A DNA stretch of 64,000 bases from Buddleja alternifolia (GCA_019426215.1 CM033401.1:19721134-19785133); one strand, 5' to 3'. Shown: positions 34,400-46,199, counted from the first letter of the stretch. Notes: generated from the sequence alone by a model not told the origin. Translations and numbers: made by a program.

Positions 34400-35830
34400 T
34401 CATTTAATAAGACTCAAGTTTCTGATAGCTTTTTAAACTGCCAACTTTGAGGTTCCTCTTGTATTAGTTCCAACTCGTCTTTTAGACGACAGTTTAAATG
34501 ATGATTTACCCAAGTTTGATAAACCATTGATCTAGTACGAAAATCAGGTGAGGACATCTCCTGTTTCCAAAACTCTATACTTTTCAATATATAATATTGT
34601 TTGATTTTTAGTCTTTTCAAACAATCGACTTGTTTAAAACCTCTACCATAATAAGGGTCAATAGTGTGACTCAGTGTAGGATGAAGACAAAATATTCTAC
34701 ACCCCAAGTTATGGTGTAAAACTAAATGATTATAATCACCCATAATTTGCAAGGAACTAGTTATAGAAAATTGACTTAGTCATTCAACTTTAATGAGATG
34801 ACCTTCCAAACAAAATTCCATACCTTTTCCTTTTCTTCCCCATGGTTTGTGATTCTCAAGAAAACTTAATCCCAAGGTTACAATCCCTTGGTCTCTTCCT
34901 GTAATACCTAAAACAAATACTTCATAGCCTGTCATTTCTAACATACCTTCGTATTTGCCAGCAACAGGTTGTTGCAAGTGATATAAATCTTCACAAGGAA
35001 AGTAATTTTCTTTCTTTGTAATATCAAATATTACTTGCACTTCTTTCTATCCTTCAGAGCATCTAATTTTTACATTATCTACTTTAATGACTTGAGGAGT
35101 TAAATCTTCAGTTAATTATTTTCCTTTTAAACTCCTAATTCTTTCTTCCGAAAAGGACATCCGACTACCAAAATCTATTCTAGAGCTAATTGATCGATCA
35201 AGAACTGGATGATCCTTGATTAAAATATCAACACCACCAATTCTATGTATTTGGATTGGATCGGGTGCCATTACTTTAGCAAATTCCTTGAAAATTCTTG
35301 GAATTTCAATATACTCTTTCCTAATAAACAAATCAGAATGATGTGTGTTGGAAAGTTCATATGCAATTCTGTATGTAATAGAATATGGCTTATTACCTTC
35401 TTTCATGAGATCTTTTCTTTTAAAATCCAGATGAAGAGTTAGGACTCGACTAAAATCTTGATAAGCTAGGTTATATGCAATTCTAGGGTGAATATCAAAC
35501 ATAAGTTTGCCTGCATATAGACTTCCTACCATTGTACTAAGACAACCATCTCCCCAATTATTGATTCTTTTATCCATTATAGATAAATGTAATGGAGAAT
35601 CAACTATCCTTCTTTGAAAGTGGCTTTTAATACTACTTCAATAGTTCCGATATGGATCCATTTCATAGTAATAGCTACTTCCTCTGGAAGTTTACTCAAT
35701 TCCTCCAGAATTTATTCCTTTGGAATAAGTTGCATATCCATCACATTACCAATTAATTCCATGGGAATTGCATACTCACTTGCGCTTACCTTGTAAATGA
35801 TCTTATGCCTTCATTAATTTAATTCTATTT
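34400..35830 (-). pseudogene. Movement protein of the pararetrovirus
   Basis: From about 35720 downward the minus strand reads ITMKWIHIGTIEVVLKATFKEG, then MDKRINNWGDGCLSTMVGSLYAGKLMFDIHP (35577 onward) and DFKRKDLMKEGNKPYSITYRIAYEL. This is the core of caulimovirid movement proteins, which line plasmodesmata as tubules. Further pieces at 35040-34780 and 34752-34414 are its C-terminal part and the link to the protease. Stops at about 35113 and 35041 and frame changes break it. It follows the coat-protein region without an intergenic gap. Confidence 0.8.
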
Positions 35831-37421
35831 GGTTTAGGATTCGGCTGATTCCACTAACTCTGAAACCGTCGTAAGGTCCACGGTTAGAGGTTTGCCGCAT
35901 TATTTTTTCCATGGTCCGTTTTGATACTACCATCCTTGAAAAGAATCCTGACAGGCTTTCTGACGTTTGAAGTCTATTTCCCTCGTTGTAGTTATTCTGA
36001 TTCAATTGAAAATCCATCCAAATCACTCTCTATCTCTTCCTCATAGACACTTTCATCTGAGGGGACATCTTCGAATTGGTAGATTGGCACCAATTCTCCG
36101 TAGAAAACTGCAACCAAAATGTCTATCGTGGCTTCAAACTGTCGCAAAGCACCACGTTTCTACAGGCAATCTGATGAAATATGGCCTTTTGCTCCACATG
36201 TCCAGTAGTTAGAGTCTTTAAAACTTTCATTAGCTTGGGTATGGGCTCATCTGAAAGTTTGTCGTGTTGGGTTTCTTCCCGTGGATCTCCTGTCTGTTTG
36301 TCTGGATCCTTGAGATGAAACCCTTTTAGGGTCCTGATCTTTGGCTGGATTTGTAAGTTCTGACTTTTGATTTAGACCACCAAGACTTTCTTCTGATAGA
36401 AGATCTCTTTCCGTAACCCCGATTGTCAGAGTTACCGAATTTCTTTCGCTTCTTCCTTTGCTTACATGTCTATCCAATGATTGTTGGAAAATCATTATTG
36501 CCACAATGAAGAGGAGATCTTTTTATCTTTCCTCTTAACTTTTTCATGTTCTTCTGGATAGCTGCTTGATTACACCAATCTTTTAGTTTGTCTTTAAGAA
36601 GACATTCTTCTGGACACTAATCCAAGCTGTCCTTTCGGAACCTTGTAGGATTGAATTAACATTTCCCTCCAAGGACTGCAAATTTTTGTGAAGAACATCA
36701 GTGCCGCAACCTCTGTTGGGATGTCACTCTGGAAGAAGTATTTGCTCAACCAATAGATATATTCATCTATTACACAAATATTCCTGAGTTCAAGACCATA
36801 GAGTGCTTGCATATGCTCTCTAGTCTTTTCTGACTTATTTTCTCCGAAGTATCCATCACCGATGAAATGTAACTTGATAAGCCTTCCGAACCTGTCTGCA
36901 ATTGTGATTTTGGATTCTCCAACTAGAATTTGTTGCTTGTTGTTTCGGTAGTATGTTCCCAGCCTACCTTGGCAGATCCTTCCAAGCTTATCTCAATTAG
37001 TCTCTCTATCTAGATCCAACGTTGTGGCTGCTACTTTCATGGCAGTTGCCCATTCATCGATTAGTTTTTTAAGGTTACGAAAATCGATGACATCCAAATT
37101 GAGGATGTTACCATATGGATGCAAGGGTTGTAGCATCGTCTTTGCCCAAGGAGAACTTTCTAGCATTCTTCTTAGGTTTCTTTCTGGATTTTCTCTGAAT
37201 CTCGTTCCCCCAAAGGCTGTGGTAGTATTCGCATGAAAATCCACATCTTCTCTTATCAGGCTATCATGTATAGGATCATTTGATGAGGTGCCTTCTTTTG
37301 GCGGTGGTAACGCCAGAGTTGACTCATTAGTTTTGACATTAACCAAATCCACAACTTCCAGTTGAGAAAAGGATTCAGCTAGCTTCTGGAGATCAAATAG
37401 ATCTACTCTTGATACCTCCAT
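35831..37421 (-). pseudogene. Coat protein region of the pararetrovirus, with damaged zinc knuckle
   Basis: The frame starts MEVSRVDLFDLQKL at 37421 and runs to 36993. Pieces at 36812-36594 and 36504-36247 follow; the last is rich in Arg/Ser/Thr, fitting the basic domain ahead of the knuckle. At 36166-36210 the chain reads NYWTCGAKGHISSDCL. This has the spacing of the CX2CX4HX4C RNA-binding knuckle of caulimovirid coat proteins, but Tyr stands at the first Cys, and a stop (36160-36162) comes at once after it. An acidic tail (SDESVYEEEIESDLDG) follows, typical of these proteins. Confidence 0.75.
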
Positions 37422-37449
37422 ATTAATTTATAGTGTTGGGAATATCAAT

Positions 37450-37800
37450 AATTAGATCTTCCTCTATTTTTGGCTTCAGAATCTCCTTTACCTTGCCTTT
37501 CTGATGAAGAAGAGGCACTCATCCAAGGACATCACTGATATGTTCCTTCTTGGATTTTGGATGTTTCAGCATTACCACCTCGTTTTCCTTTCAGATCTGA
37601 AATGTCAATCTTCAGCTCCTTCATGGCTATACCCAGATCTGGCAAGATTTTTAAGATCCCGTCCATCTTCTGGTTCAAACGTTCTATTTTCATAGGTATA
37701 TGTGTTAACATATGTCCATAGTTTTGAACCGTCTTTTGGATTTCTCTAAGGTCACGAGAGAACTATTGTTCCAGGGAAGGATTGATTCCTGTTTTTCATA
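37450..37800 (-). pseudogene. Small coiled-coil ORF upstream of the coat protein
   Basis: On the minus strand a stretch with PMKIERLNQKMDGILKIL and GIAMKELKIDISDLKGK has leucine/isoleucine heptads. Such a small coiled-coil protein (virion-associated type) stands near the start of many caulimovirid genomes, so the place fits. It is broken by stops and has no clean start. The assignment is by position and coiled coil only. Confidence 0.4.
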
Positions 37801-37906
37801 ATTACTCGAACTATTGTTCGGTTGTTCATACTTATTTAAATCTCCTATATTAGATAATAATATATCGTACGTAAAATTAAAACAATTATTTCATCAATAA
37901 ACCTAA

Positions 37907-37919
37907 GGCTCTGATGCCA
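37907..37919 (-). other. tRNA-Met primer site at the start of the pararetrovirus
   Basis: The minus strand reads TGGCATCAGAGCC, one base off the initiator tRNA-Met complement. Caulimovirid genome maps begin at this site. It stands about 490 bases before the first long frame. Confidence 0.65.
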
Positions 37920-38416
37920 TTTTGAAAGCAAGATCCCAAAATTGCCAAAATGGCCTAAAATGGTTTTGTAAGTCCATAAGTAAGAATTATTTTTGCCATT
38001 AACCTTTAGAAGGACCAAATTGAGACTTTTTAAGAAACGGGGGACTAATTTGAGATTGGAGGTACATCTCAGGGACTAAAATGGGTTTCTCCTTAAAGAT
38101 TTAGTTCATTATCCGCCTAACACGTACAGAAAAGAAAACCCCTTCTCCTCTTCTCTGCGTGGCCGTCTTTCACAACGAGAGAGGAATTCGAATATTTCTA
38201 AGCTTACTTCGCTTAAAGCTCTAGAGACAGGAGTCCCGAGAATTGTTGTTGTATATTGTAGATCAATAATCGAATCACGCTTCAAGGAAGGTAATTCGAT
38301 TTTATGGTTAAAGTTCTTGAAATCTGAAAAATCATCAACAACCATAAAAGTGATTCGATTTTAGGAATCCGACATGTTTTAATTTCCGCTGCGTTCTGAT
38401 ATAAGATTCCTAACAA
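37920..38416. repeat. LTR-like or viral leader sequence next to the primer site
   Basis: Phrases such as 'gaccaaattgagac', 'gggactaaaatggg' and the end 'ttccgctgcgttctgatataagattcctaaca' are those of a plant LTR end on the plus strand. On the minus strand it could equally be read as an LTR (TGTTAGGAATC...) or as the viral leader before the primer site. I cannot decide. No gene; the frame 38345-38109 has no family. Confidence 0.35.
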
Positions 38417-40151
38417 ATGCATGAATGTAAAATTGAGGACTTGAAAAATTCGGATCGTTAAATGGTGCGGGCTGCTCCGTGATAAACGTGAGTTTTACGT
38501 GTTTGAGAGCCCAATATTCCTATCGTTTAGGGTCGTTTATGTCTGATTTTTATCACTTGTGGATGAAAATCATAACCCTCATATTCTTCAATTCTTGAAG
38601 TTATAGATGAATCCAATAACGAATCACGTTGCCTCTAAATTATCACGCGCGAATTGATGACGAAACTTCCCTTCTTGTTCTCTATAGGGGCGGCGACTTT
38701 TGTGTATAGAGAGGGAGGATATTTTTCTTTTTCTATTCTTTTGGAGAGTTACAATTCATGTAATGTATTCTCCTCTTTAGGTTAAAGTCAAGAGAGTCCT
38801 TTTATTATTCAATTACTTGTTGACCAAGACAAAACAAAAGAGACCAATTTGATCATCCAACCTAGCCTAATGGGTGTTCTCATGGACGCCCCATGTAGGG
38901 CCCGGAATTCTTTTGTTTTGTTAATTTCTTTAGTCAATTAATTATTTATTTTATCCAATAAATAAATATATTAATTAAATAATAAAATTAATTAGATAAA
39001 TTAATTCATTAATATATTTCTCTAAGAAATTAATTAATAATTAATCTTATCCAATAATTAATTATCTTATCCAATAAGCAATTAATTATTTAACTTATCC
39101 AATAAATTAAATCTCTCCAAAATAAAATAGAAAATCCCTTTTTCAATTTTCTTCATCAATTTTTTAGCGCGACTCTTTAGGTTCGTTTCATTTGGCAATG
39201 AGAGGAAACCAAAGGAAGTGGGTAACACGTAGCCAGTCATGTGGCCCCACTTCGTAACCCAAATGAAATACGAATGAATGGATCATTCCACAATCTTTCA
39301 ATCGTAAATACCGTGTATGTATAAACCCTTCGTTCACGTTCCCCGATCAAGTAAGAGTCATGGTTATGTCAAACTCACTGGACTTGAACATATGTATAAA
39401 TTATAATAATACGAGATCATTGAGATCGATTTGGTGCCTAGCACAATCGTCTCGTTTGTTTTAGCCAAAGACTTTGATCTCTATTTATCTATAATTACAT
39501 AGGGTCCATTCTCATTCACTTATGAGAAAACAAATCCCTTTTAGATATCTGCTAAGACTACAACTTGCCCATCAAGTCCGCATTTCGAGGTTGACCCCAC
39601 CAACGGGTGAATTGGGACTAATTACTCTAGTGAAAGACTTGACGTCACAAGTGCATTTTCAGCCTGATACTTCAGGTCAAAGGTTCACATATACCTATTA
39701 CGCATAATCAATTCTGTCATTGACAGTCACAGAGTGAAAACCCATGTGACAGAACCGATGTGAGTCGTGTTCAAGCATATCAATTCCACTGATGTGCCTA
39801 CAATCTTAATCTCCTATCATCCCATGATACTAGACAGGCACTCCCATGTCGGAGTTAAGATTGTACAAGTATTCGAAGTCTTTATCTGTCCATTAAAGAC
39901 TTCATATTACTTGCGAACTTATTTTAGTAATCAAGATCGATCTCTCTAGTGCCACTCTTCCTATCCCATAGGAAGTAGAGGGATTGCACTGAAAACATGG
40001 GGCAAAATATTTTACACAACTTATAGATGCAGATAAGAATTATGTGAAAACTTAAATGATGCCTTTTATTATAAATTATATTTAAGTTCAATACAAGATA
40101 GATGCCCTATTCATACTATCCTCTATGACATCTGAGGGCATAATCCTAACA
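38417..40151 (-). repeat. Family B Copia-like LTR, minus strand
   Basis: On the minus strand it begins TGTTAGGATTATGCCCTCAG at 40151. It carries the family landmarks: AGCGCGACTCTTTAGG on the plus strand near 39166, 'tcgaggttgaccccaccaac' near 39586, and 'tgacagtcacagagtg' near 39720. The 3' end is unclear, near 38417. It is probably a solo or truncated LTR. Confidence 0.55.
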
Positions 40152-41050
40152 ACAACCAAACATCTTTAACCAAGATTCCTTCCACCCCCTCCGTTGGTTT
40201 TCTACACCTCCACTACCATCTCGACGGAATTTGTGTTGTCCACACCTGAAACCACCACAACCGCCATGTTTGCTCACCGGATCTCGGACTTTGAGTTCCA
40301 CTAGCTCATATACCGCTGGTTCAATGGTGCTCACCTCACCGAAATCGCTCTACTCACTGATCTACCCTCCACAACCACTATACCTACTTCGTGTGCCCGC
40401 GAATCGGCCTCCCCAAACACCGGAGCTAAGCACTCTTGCAACCCCAGCCTCTTTAACTGTATTTTGCACTTAAGTCAAGAGTTCAACTACACCAATTCAA
40501 ATTTGGTTGCAAAATATCGATTTGTTGTCTGGTCGATTTTATTATTCATGCTTTGTATTACTTCCTTTGTGTTTTTGTGTCATTTAGTTGTCAGGTTCAT
40601 CTTTTTTCGATGCTATGGGCTTGGTCTTAGTGACTCACGACATTAAGGAGACTCAAAATTGAGGAGAAAAGGAGGATATTTGTTTGGGGTCTCGATCGTC
40701 ATTATCCTCTTAATTGTTTTTCTGGTGGATTTGAAACAAGTTGCTTTGGAATTAATCAGAAGATTGTTTGGTTGGAGGTAATTTCTCTTCACAGAATAAG
40801 CGGCTCTTTTACATTATAGCTATCCCTGCCACTTGATGGCAAAGGACCCCAAAACCTTAGTTTCGAGGTTTCACTTTGTATTACTTGTGTCACTCTTTTT
40901 ATTTCTCCAATGTATCAATCTTGTTTATTGATGTCGGCTTAGTTAGTAGTTCTTTAGGTTTTTTATTTGTTGTATTGTATTATGGGTTTCTACCCAAATT
41001 TATGTTTAATGAATTTTAAATTTACTCAATCATTAAAAAAAAAAAAAAAA
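40152..41050 (+). mobile_element. Poly(A)-tailed retroposed fragment (LINE 3' end or processed copy)
   Basis: The stretch ends in about 16 A (41035-41050) after 'tatgtttaatgaattttaaa', as in plant L1-type LINE 3' ends. The beginning (40160-40460) is GC-richer and Pro/Thr-rich when translated, without a family. No reverse transcriptase is visible, so the piece is 5' truncated or a processed copy. I did not find a target duplication. Confidence 0.4.
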
Positions 41051-42116
41051 GCTCGATTTGACGTAAAATTATTGTCATTGTGGGACATGATTGTGAATAA
41101 GGTATGATTATCATGAAATATGTCTAGATTATGAACTTTACGAATATTTCAAGTTATAGTTTGGTATATGAGGAAGTCCAAGAAGATTTTGGATTTTTGA
41201 AGGGACACATGACAACCTTCTTAAAATTCTTGTTACTGTTAGAATATTTTATATTTTGGGACAATTTAGGGGAAGTTTCCAAAATTGGTAAATTTTTTAG
41301 GGATATTCTACAATCTCTGTCAAAATTCTGCATAATCAAACTGACAGTGGAATCTTATTAAAATAATTGTGTTTCGGGTGGAGGTTTCAAAAAATATTTC
41401 CATTTTGATATACATTCTACAAATACAAACAGATTTTGAGAATTCATTTGAAAACGCTTTTGCGTCCCATTAAAAGTTACAAAGATATTCCGAGATTTGT
41501 GTGAAAATTTTACAAAATCAATCTGAAAGTGAGACAAAATCTCAACTGATATTTTGAGGTTCCAACCGAAATTTAAAGCAACGAGCACCGAGCACAAGTG
41601 TCCCTGAATAAAACTACACATGCTTGGCTATAATTAACTTTAATCACCCCAAGATCTTGTCTATATTTTGATATTTTCACAAGGAAACACCACTCACCTA
41701 GCGCACTCTAAAAAATGACTAATACGTATAACAAAATATGTTTAACCCCACCTTACCTGTAGAAGCAAAGGCACATTATAGACATGTGTGATTAGAATCT
41801 GTGAATTTTTCATCAACCTTTAACATTTCAATGACCTTACATCAGAGTGCAACGTCCAAACTCGAAAGGGGTAAAGTTTTAAGGGGCTAGCTGAGAGCAG
41901 AGTATTTAATCGTGGCTGGTAATTGAGCATTGTGCTTATGAATGAACCTAACTAAATAGCATATGTGTTGAGCAAACATAATTCCAGTGCGAAACACCCA
42001 TAGAGCACATAACAAACCATCACCTACAGAAAACTGGCATTCCGAAAAAAGAATCTTTTCACTTAAAAGGGAATCTAATCCTGGCTTTATCAAAAATTTT
42101 AGCCTTCATATAACAC
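41051..42116. other. Interval without a gene, downstream of UBP22
   Basis: Open frames occur on both strands at 41131-41621 but have no family and look like LTR-derived sequence ('aaaattctgcataatc', 'gatattccgagatttgtg'). The last 150-200 bases before 42117 should hold the 3' untranslated region and poly(A) site of the UBP22 gene, read on the minus strand. Confidence 0.5.
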
Positions 42117-42886
42117 TCATCCAGCAACCTTCGTTTCAGTTGCTCTGTAGTCGAGCTTTTTCTGGACATAGAAAATCATGTATCCTTGTGCAGCCCTCAC
42201 AACATCGTCATTAACTTGAGTGACCCAAGCATCATCACACTTATACCATTGATTGCTTAATCTCAAGTAAGTCACATAATGACCAGCATCAAGTTTACCA
42301 GTGTGTGTGATGACAGCAAACAGTTCAAACTCTGAAGAAAAATCAGTATCTTGCTCTTCCGCATCGAATGGAAACATTCTGTTCCCGTATCTACTTCTAA
42401 GAATTGATGACGAGAGGTAAGGCGCCATGTCCAAAGAAAAAGGGAACTGTAAATAGCTGTCAATCTTTCTCGACATTTTGCGGATTGGAGAATGCTCAAA
42501 CCTTTTAATATGAAAGCAAGAAACTACAGGAAGCTTTCGTATAGACATCTGTTTGAGAGATTCCTGTCTCACTTGGCACTGCTGGCAAAAGAATTTTTGG
42601 TCAGAACCTAACCTCTCTGCTCTTGTGAAACGATCTAGGCATCCTATCAAGGTAGAAATGCTTGAGTTTTGGCTAGTGTTTATCAAATCTGCCTCATTAT
42701 TGACAGAATGACTGGATTTAGATGATGATGATGTTTTTGCAGAACCCATATGATTCTGTTCCAAGTCCAATGAGATATCTATACATGGGTCATATGTTGT
42801 AGATGTAAAACCACAGGTCGTGCACATTACATCGGATCTCAGGGTACCAGAAAATACACGGTGTGCAATACAACAATCTCCACTGC
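42117..42886 (-). other. UBP22: UBP22 exon 3: second Cys pairs, His box and stop
   Basis: The acceptor is AAATGCAG|GCAGTGG. The exon encodes [21 protein letters not shown], the insert with a Ser-rich stretch, [19 protein letters not shown], and the His/Asp boxes, ending ETKVAG and a stop. Confidence 0.88.
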
Positions 42887-45827
42887 CTGCATTTTAGAAC
42901 ATGCTATCATCAGGAAAATTATGCCTTCTCGAAAAATGATCAGAAACGGAGCCCACTTTCAATGAAAAAAGTATGACAAATTACATGAAGCTCGTGACTC
43001 AGGTAATTAAAATGCATGCTAAAAGAAATCACATTCACAGCTAGGCTACATGCTTAAGTCAATGTATTAGTGGGGAATAATAGACTGTTTCAAGTTTGTC
43101 TAACAGTCCATTCATTTGACAGGAAAAGAAATTTTCAGAACTCTATAATCTTGGCAATTAAGATTCTCATTATTTCTGAACTTTTGCAATCTAAATCTAA
43201 TTGGAAACTTAATTTTTGGGACGAGTGAAACATTTGAGCAACAATCCCTAATCATCAAATGGTGATCATGAAAAACCAAGTACGCGTCATGGAAGGAACA
43301 GCCATAGTGCACAAGTAAATATTCATGAATCCCATATTGGAGCTAGAAAAAGGGGTTCCAAATGCAACATATTACTCACTGTGAGAGAACCTCGGGCAAC
43401 ATATTTCCAGGAGACACGGCCCTGAACGTTTTAGCTGAAGGTGAGACTATCTAATCCCATATACTTAGAACTAGGTACTAAGAATGTTCTTCATGGCTAA
43501 CACCAAAATATCCAGATGTTTGACTCAAAAGGATTTCAAAATGTTACAGCCTAATGAATACTTGAAAATTCCTCATGAAGCCAGTTGTTCCATGAATTAA
43601 GATCCTAACTACAGCATACTTTCAGACAGCTGTAATCAAGAGTGACAAAAGAACCCTATGGTAAAATCTAAGTGGACCGAAGAAAGTGAGACTTACAGGA
43701 CTGAAGCAGACCGCAAGCTTGCAATTTGAAAATTTGGCTTAAATCTGACAGCACTTTTCGATTTCAATGCCTAAGGCAATTGGAAAACCTAGATCCTGCA
43801 TTTAGAAAGTCCGGTTATTCCATAATCATCTGTCAAAGTATTTTAGTTTCCTAGATTATTTGAAATACTTTTAAAGAGAGAGTATGCTGCTGAGTGGGTA
43901 GGATGATATCAAGAACTTTAGAGTTATGGTCTAACTAATTATTCCAAAAATTTACTTCTTCATGAGTCATTCAAAACAGCAACAAGAAAGAGATGTAAAC
44001 CTCTCCATTAATGTATTGAACCATAACAAAAATGCCCTTTAAATGAGGAAAAAGAAGTTTGAGAAAGAAATGTAAACTGGTCCAGAATTTACCAAGTGAG
44101 ACCATTCGACATCTCAAAATCCTAATCTACCCATTCTTTATCTTCATTTTTAGTTCTTAATTCTTATATCAAAGATAGAAAGCCAATCTGCATCTATAAG
44201 ATTCTATACGATAATTCAGCCTACAAGAATTTTGTGGAGCAGAAAGTTCTTTGACTATCAAATTGCTAACCACACTTGAAGAGTGAAAACTTGGACAAAA
44301 TTAGACAACCTATTGTTAAATTCATAAGAAACACAGAATAAAAATCAATATTCACCTTGCCTAACTGTTATAGTCATGTTGACTAGAAAGTAAAAGGAAA
44401 AAAAAGTTAAACATAACAATTATATTCAAGCAACAGATAATTCAAATCTTGAACCTTCTGCATAGCCCCCAAGAAAATCAGGCCCTATTCGATGGTCCGT
44501 AAGAATATTAGGATTCCAGTGTGAAGACACATGCAAGATGTTGATTAAGCGAGGAGAATTCTTTTTTAATATTTAGTCACTCATGACTTCTGCAGCCACT
44601 TCATGCCTTCTCTCTCCTTCACAAATAGGTTAAGGTATAACACAAGTAGTATAATAAAAATGTTTGATCTAACCTTGACTATGGGGCTTGCGCTTATCCT
44701 TCTGCATTTTTTCATGAATGCCATCAAGCATGGAAATGAAAAATTCATGCGCATCCTGCTGCTCGTAACTTGCAAGGTTCGATGCATGCTGCCACCAACT
44801 GTATCACAAAGATGCAGCCTAGTTAACATGTTTATCAAAATCTAACCTATAGCTAAACAAAGATCTCCTAACAAATGTAAGTAGTCCCAAGAGGACAACT
44901 ACCAACAAATACGGGCATAAGAAATCACACAAACTACCAAAGATCTTTAGATGAAAAACACCACAGAGAAAGCAAATTCAACACAAATGTAGACCTGTAT
45001 AGGAACTTTGCTGGGCTGTACGGTAACCGATCCCCAGAGAATGCTGCTGAGAAAATGGCATCCAAATCACACGCCAGACACAACTGCGGGTTCTTATTAT
45101 TATTATTATTATTGATTTTAGAACTCTCGCTCTTTCGGGTAACTATAGTTCGATTTTCTCTCTCGCAATAAAATCGGTTGTGGCCATCACTCAGGAAATA
45201 ATTCCTCAACGGCGGGGTATGAAGCAAAGCCTGCAAAACCGAGTTCATGAAACAAGTGTTGCCAAGATTGCAGAGGCCTTTCAAGCCCCGTGGGTGCCGT
45301 CTCAATTCATCGCCGGCTGAGTCACCACCGAGTTCACTCGGGGGCAAAGCGCTGGAATTCTCCGCGATAAATGCCCGCTCGTTGGCGTCGGGAGACCAGG
45401 GTTTGTAATCCACGCGCCGTCGCTTTCGCAAATTATCGGGCGGGGGGAGGGGCGCGACCTCGACGGCGGCAGCCATGACCGCGGCGTCGAAGTCCTTGTC
45501 GTAGACTTGGTCGGCGCACGCGCAGCAGAAGAGCTCAGCACGGTGGACGTCGACGGCGAGGTGGTGCAAGGTGTCGGCGGCGTGGGGGAGGGCATGGGTA
45601 AGACAGGTTATGGCGGCGCATGACAGACATTTGTAGAGGCGCGGCGGGGAGCGACCGCAGGCGGCGCAAGAAATGGTTTGAGCGGCTTTGTTCCGGTGGA
45701 GGGAGTGGTGGATGTTGCGGAAGGGATTGGGTCCGAGATGCGATCGAAGTTGCAACAAATGGTGGCAGTTAGGGCTTTGTTCCGAATCCCTCGAATCTTG
45801 AATGTTGTGATCGGATGGAGATGACAT
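42117..45827 (-). CDS. UBP22: Ubiquitin-specific protease, UBP22-like (SAGA deubiquitinase)
   Basis: Three exons, 45827-44995, 44798-44674 and 42886-42117, give 575 residues; Arabidopsis UBP22 is of similar size. Introns have GT-AG ends and the joins read [12 protein letters not shown] and [15 protein letters not shown] in frame. Residues 21-102 form a Cys/His-rich ZnF-UBP finger ([17 protein letters not shown]). [11 protein letters not shown] at 134-144 looks like a nuclear signal. The USP domain starts at about 181: [15 protein letters not shown] with catalytic Cys192, QQDAHEFF, CxxC pairs at 341-344 and 420-423, [12 protein letters not shown] with His522 and WYKCDDAWV with Asp537. UBP22 (yeast Ubp8, human USP22) removes ubiquitin from histone H2B as part of the SAGA-linked deubiquitinase module in the nucleus. 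All key residues are present and no stop breaks it. It is the only intact host gene here. Confidence 0.92.
42887..44673 (-). other. UBP22: UBP22 intron 2 (1.8 kb)
   Basis: The intron is AT-rich without coding signatures on either strand. Short frames such as 43112-43312 have no family. Nothing else is seen in it. Confidence 0.75.
44674..44798 (-). other. UBP22: UBP22 exon 2 (QQDAHEFF box)
   Basis: Its 125 bases follow acceptor TGATACAG and end AGTCAAG|GTTAGATC. It encodes [20 protein letters not shown] and [15 protein letters not shown], conserved in all USPs. Intron 1 is 196 bp, intron 2 is 1787 bp (42887-44673). Confidence 0.88.
44995..45827 (-). other. UBP22: UBP22 exon 1: zinc finger and catalytic Cys box
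   Basis: The exon holds residues 1-277 and ends CTATACAG|GTCTAC. It is GC-rich, unlike the DNA around it. Near its end an ATT (AAT) microsatellite, about 45100-45122, encodes seven Asn in a row in a loop after the Cys box. Confidence 0.88.
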
Positions 45828-46179
45828 TGCATCTGAATCAATCGAGGGAGCAGGAGCAGCTTGAATGCTTGATTATAGTGAGAATGGTGGAGGGAGGGAT
45901 CAAGATTCAAGAACAAGCAGCCAGATCGGTGTTGTTCATTAACATACAAAAAGAGTGTAGTGTATAAGTGCGGCTCTCTGGGATTAATTTTGTTTCTATA
46001 TTTTTAGGGGAGAGGAGCGAAGAGATTTTCGATTTGGTTTTGCTGAAAATAGGAGTGTGTGCGCTTATGGAGTCACCAGACTTGCACAAAGTGCAGTCTT
46101 TCTTTGGCGTTCCTTGGGTTTTAGATTTTACATTTTTTGGATTCTTCTTTTTTTTTTTTCTATTCATGAGCAAGGGAAA

Positions 46180-46190
46180 CTATATATATT
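46180..46190 (-). promoter_or_regulatory. Possible TATA box of UBP22
   Basis: The minus strand reads AAATATATATAGT at about 46180-46192, some 355 bases upstream of the ATG. This would give a 5' leader of about 320 bases starting near 46150. Inference from sequence alone. Confidence 0.4.
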
Positions 46191-46199
46191 TAGCCCGAT

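Larger units (their letters stand above)
13494..37919 (-). mobile_element. Endogenous pararetrovirus (Caulimoviridae-like), decayed, with two nested retroelements
   Basis: Read on the minus strand the pieces follow one viral order. A tRNA-Met primer site (37907-37919) comes first, then a coiled-coil ORF, a coat-protein region with a zinc knuckle, a movement-protein core, an aspartic protease with DSGS, RT, RNase H and a TAV-like region. No integrase and no clear LTRs are seen, as in this family. Coat protein ahead of movement protein is the order known from Cavemovirus and Solendovirus, so a relation to those genera is my inference. The protease is cut at 34273 by a gypsy-type LTR and again at 16555-30632 by a Copia element. 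Viral sequence adds up to roughly 6.8 kb, near the 7-8 kb of this family. Many stops and shifts show a dead copy. Confidence 0.8.

Noticed and set aside
40231..40646. Plus-strand frames at 40.2-40.6 kb as a host gene
   Set aside because: They are short, Pro/Thr-rich without a family, and belong to a poly(A)-tailed retroposed piece.
45302..45949. Alternative minus-strand frames over UBP22 exon 1
   Set aside because: They are other frames of the GC-rich first exon; the ZnF-UBP and Cys box frame is the real one.
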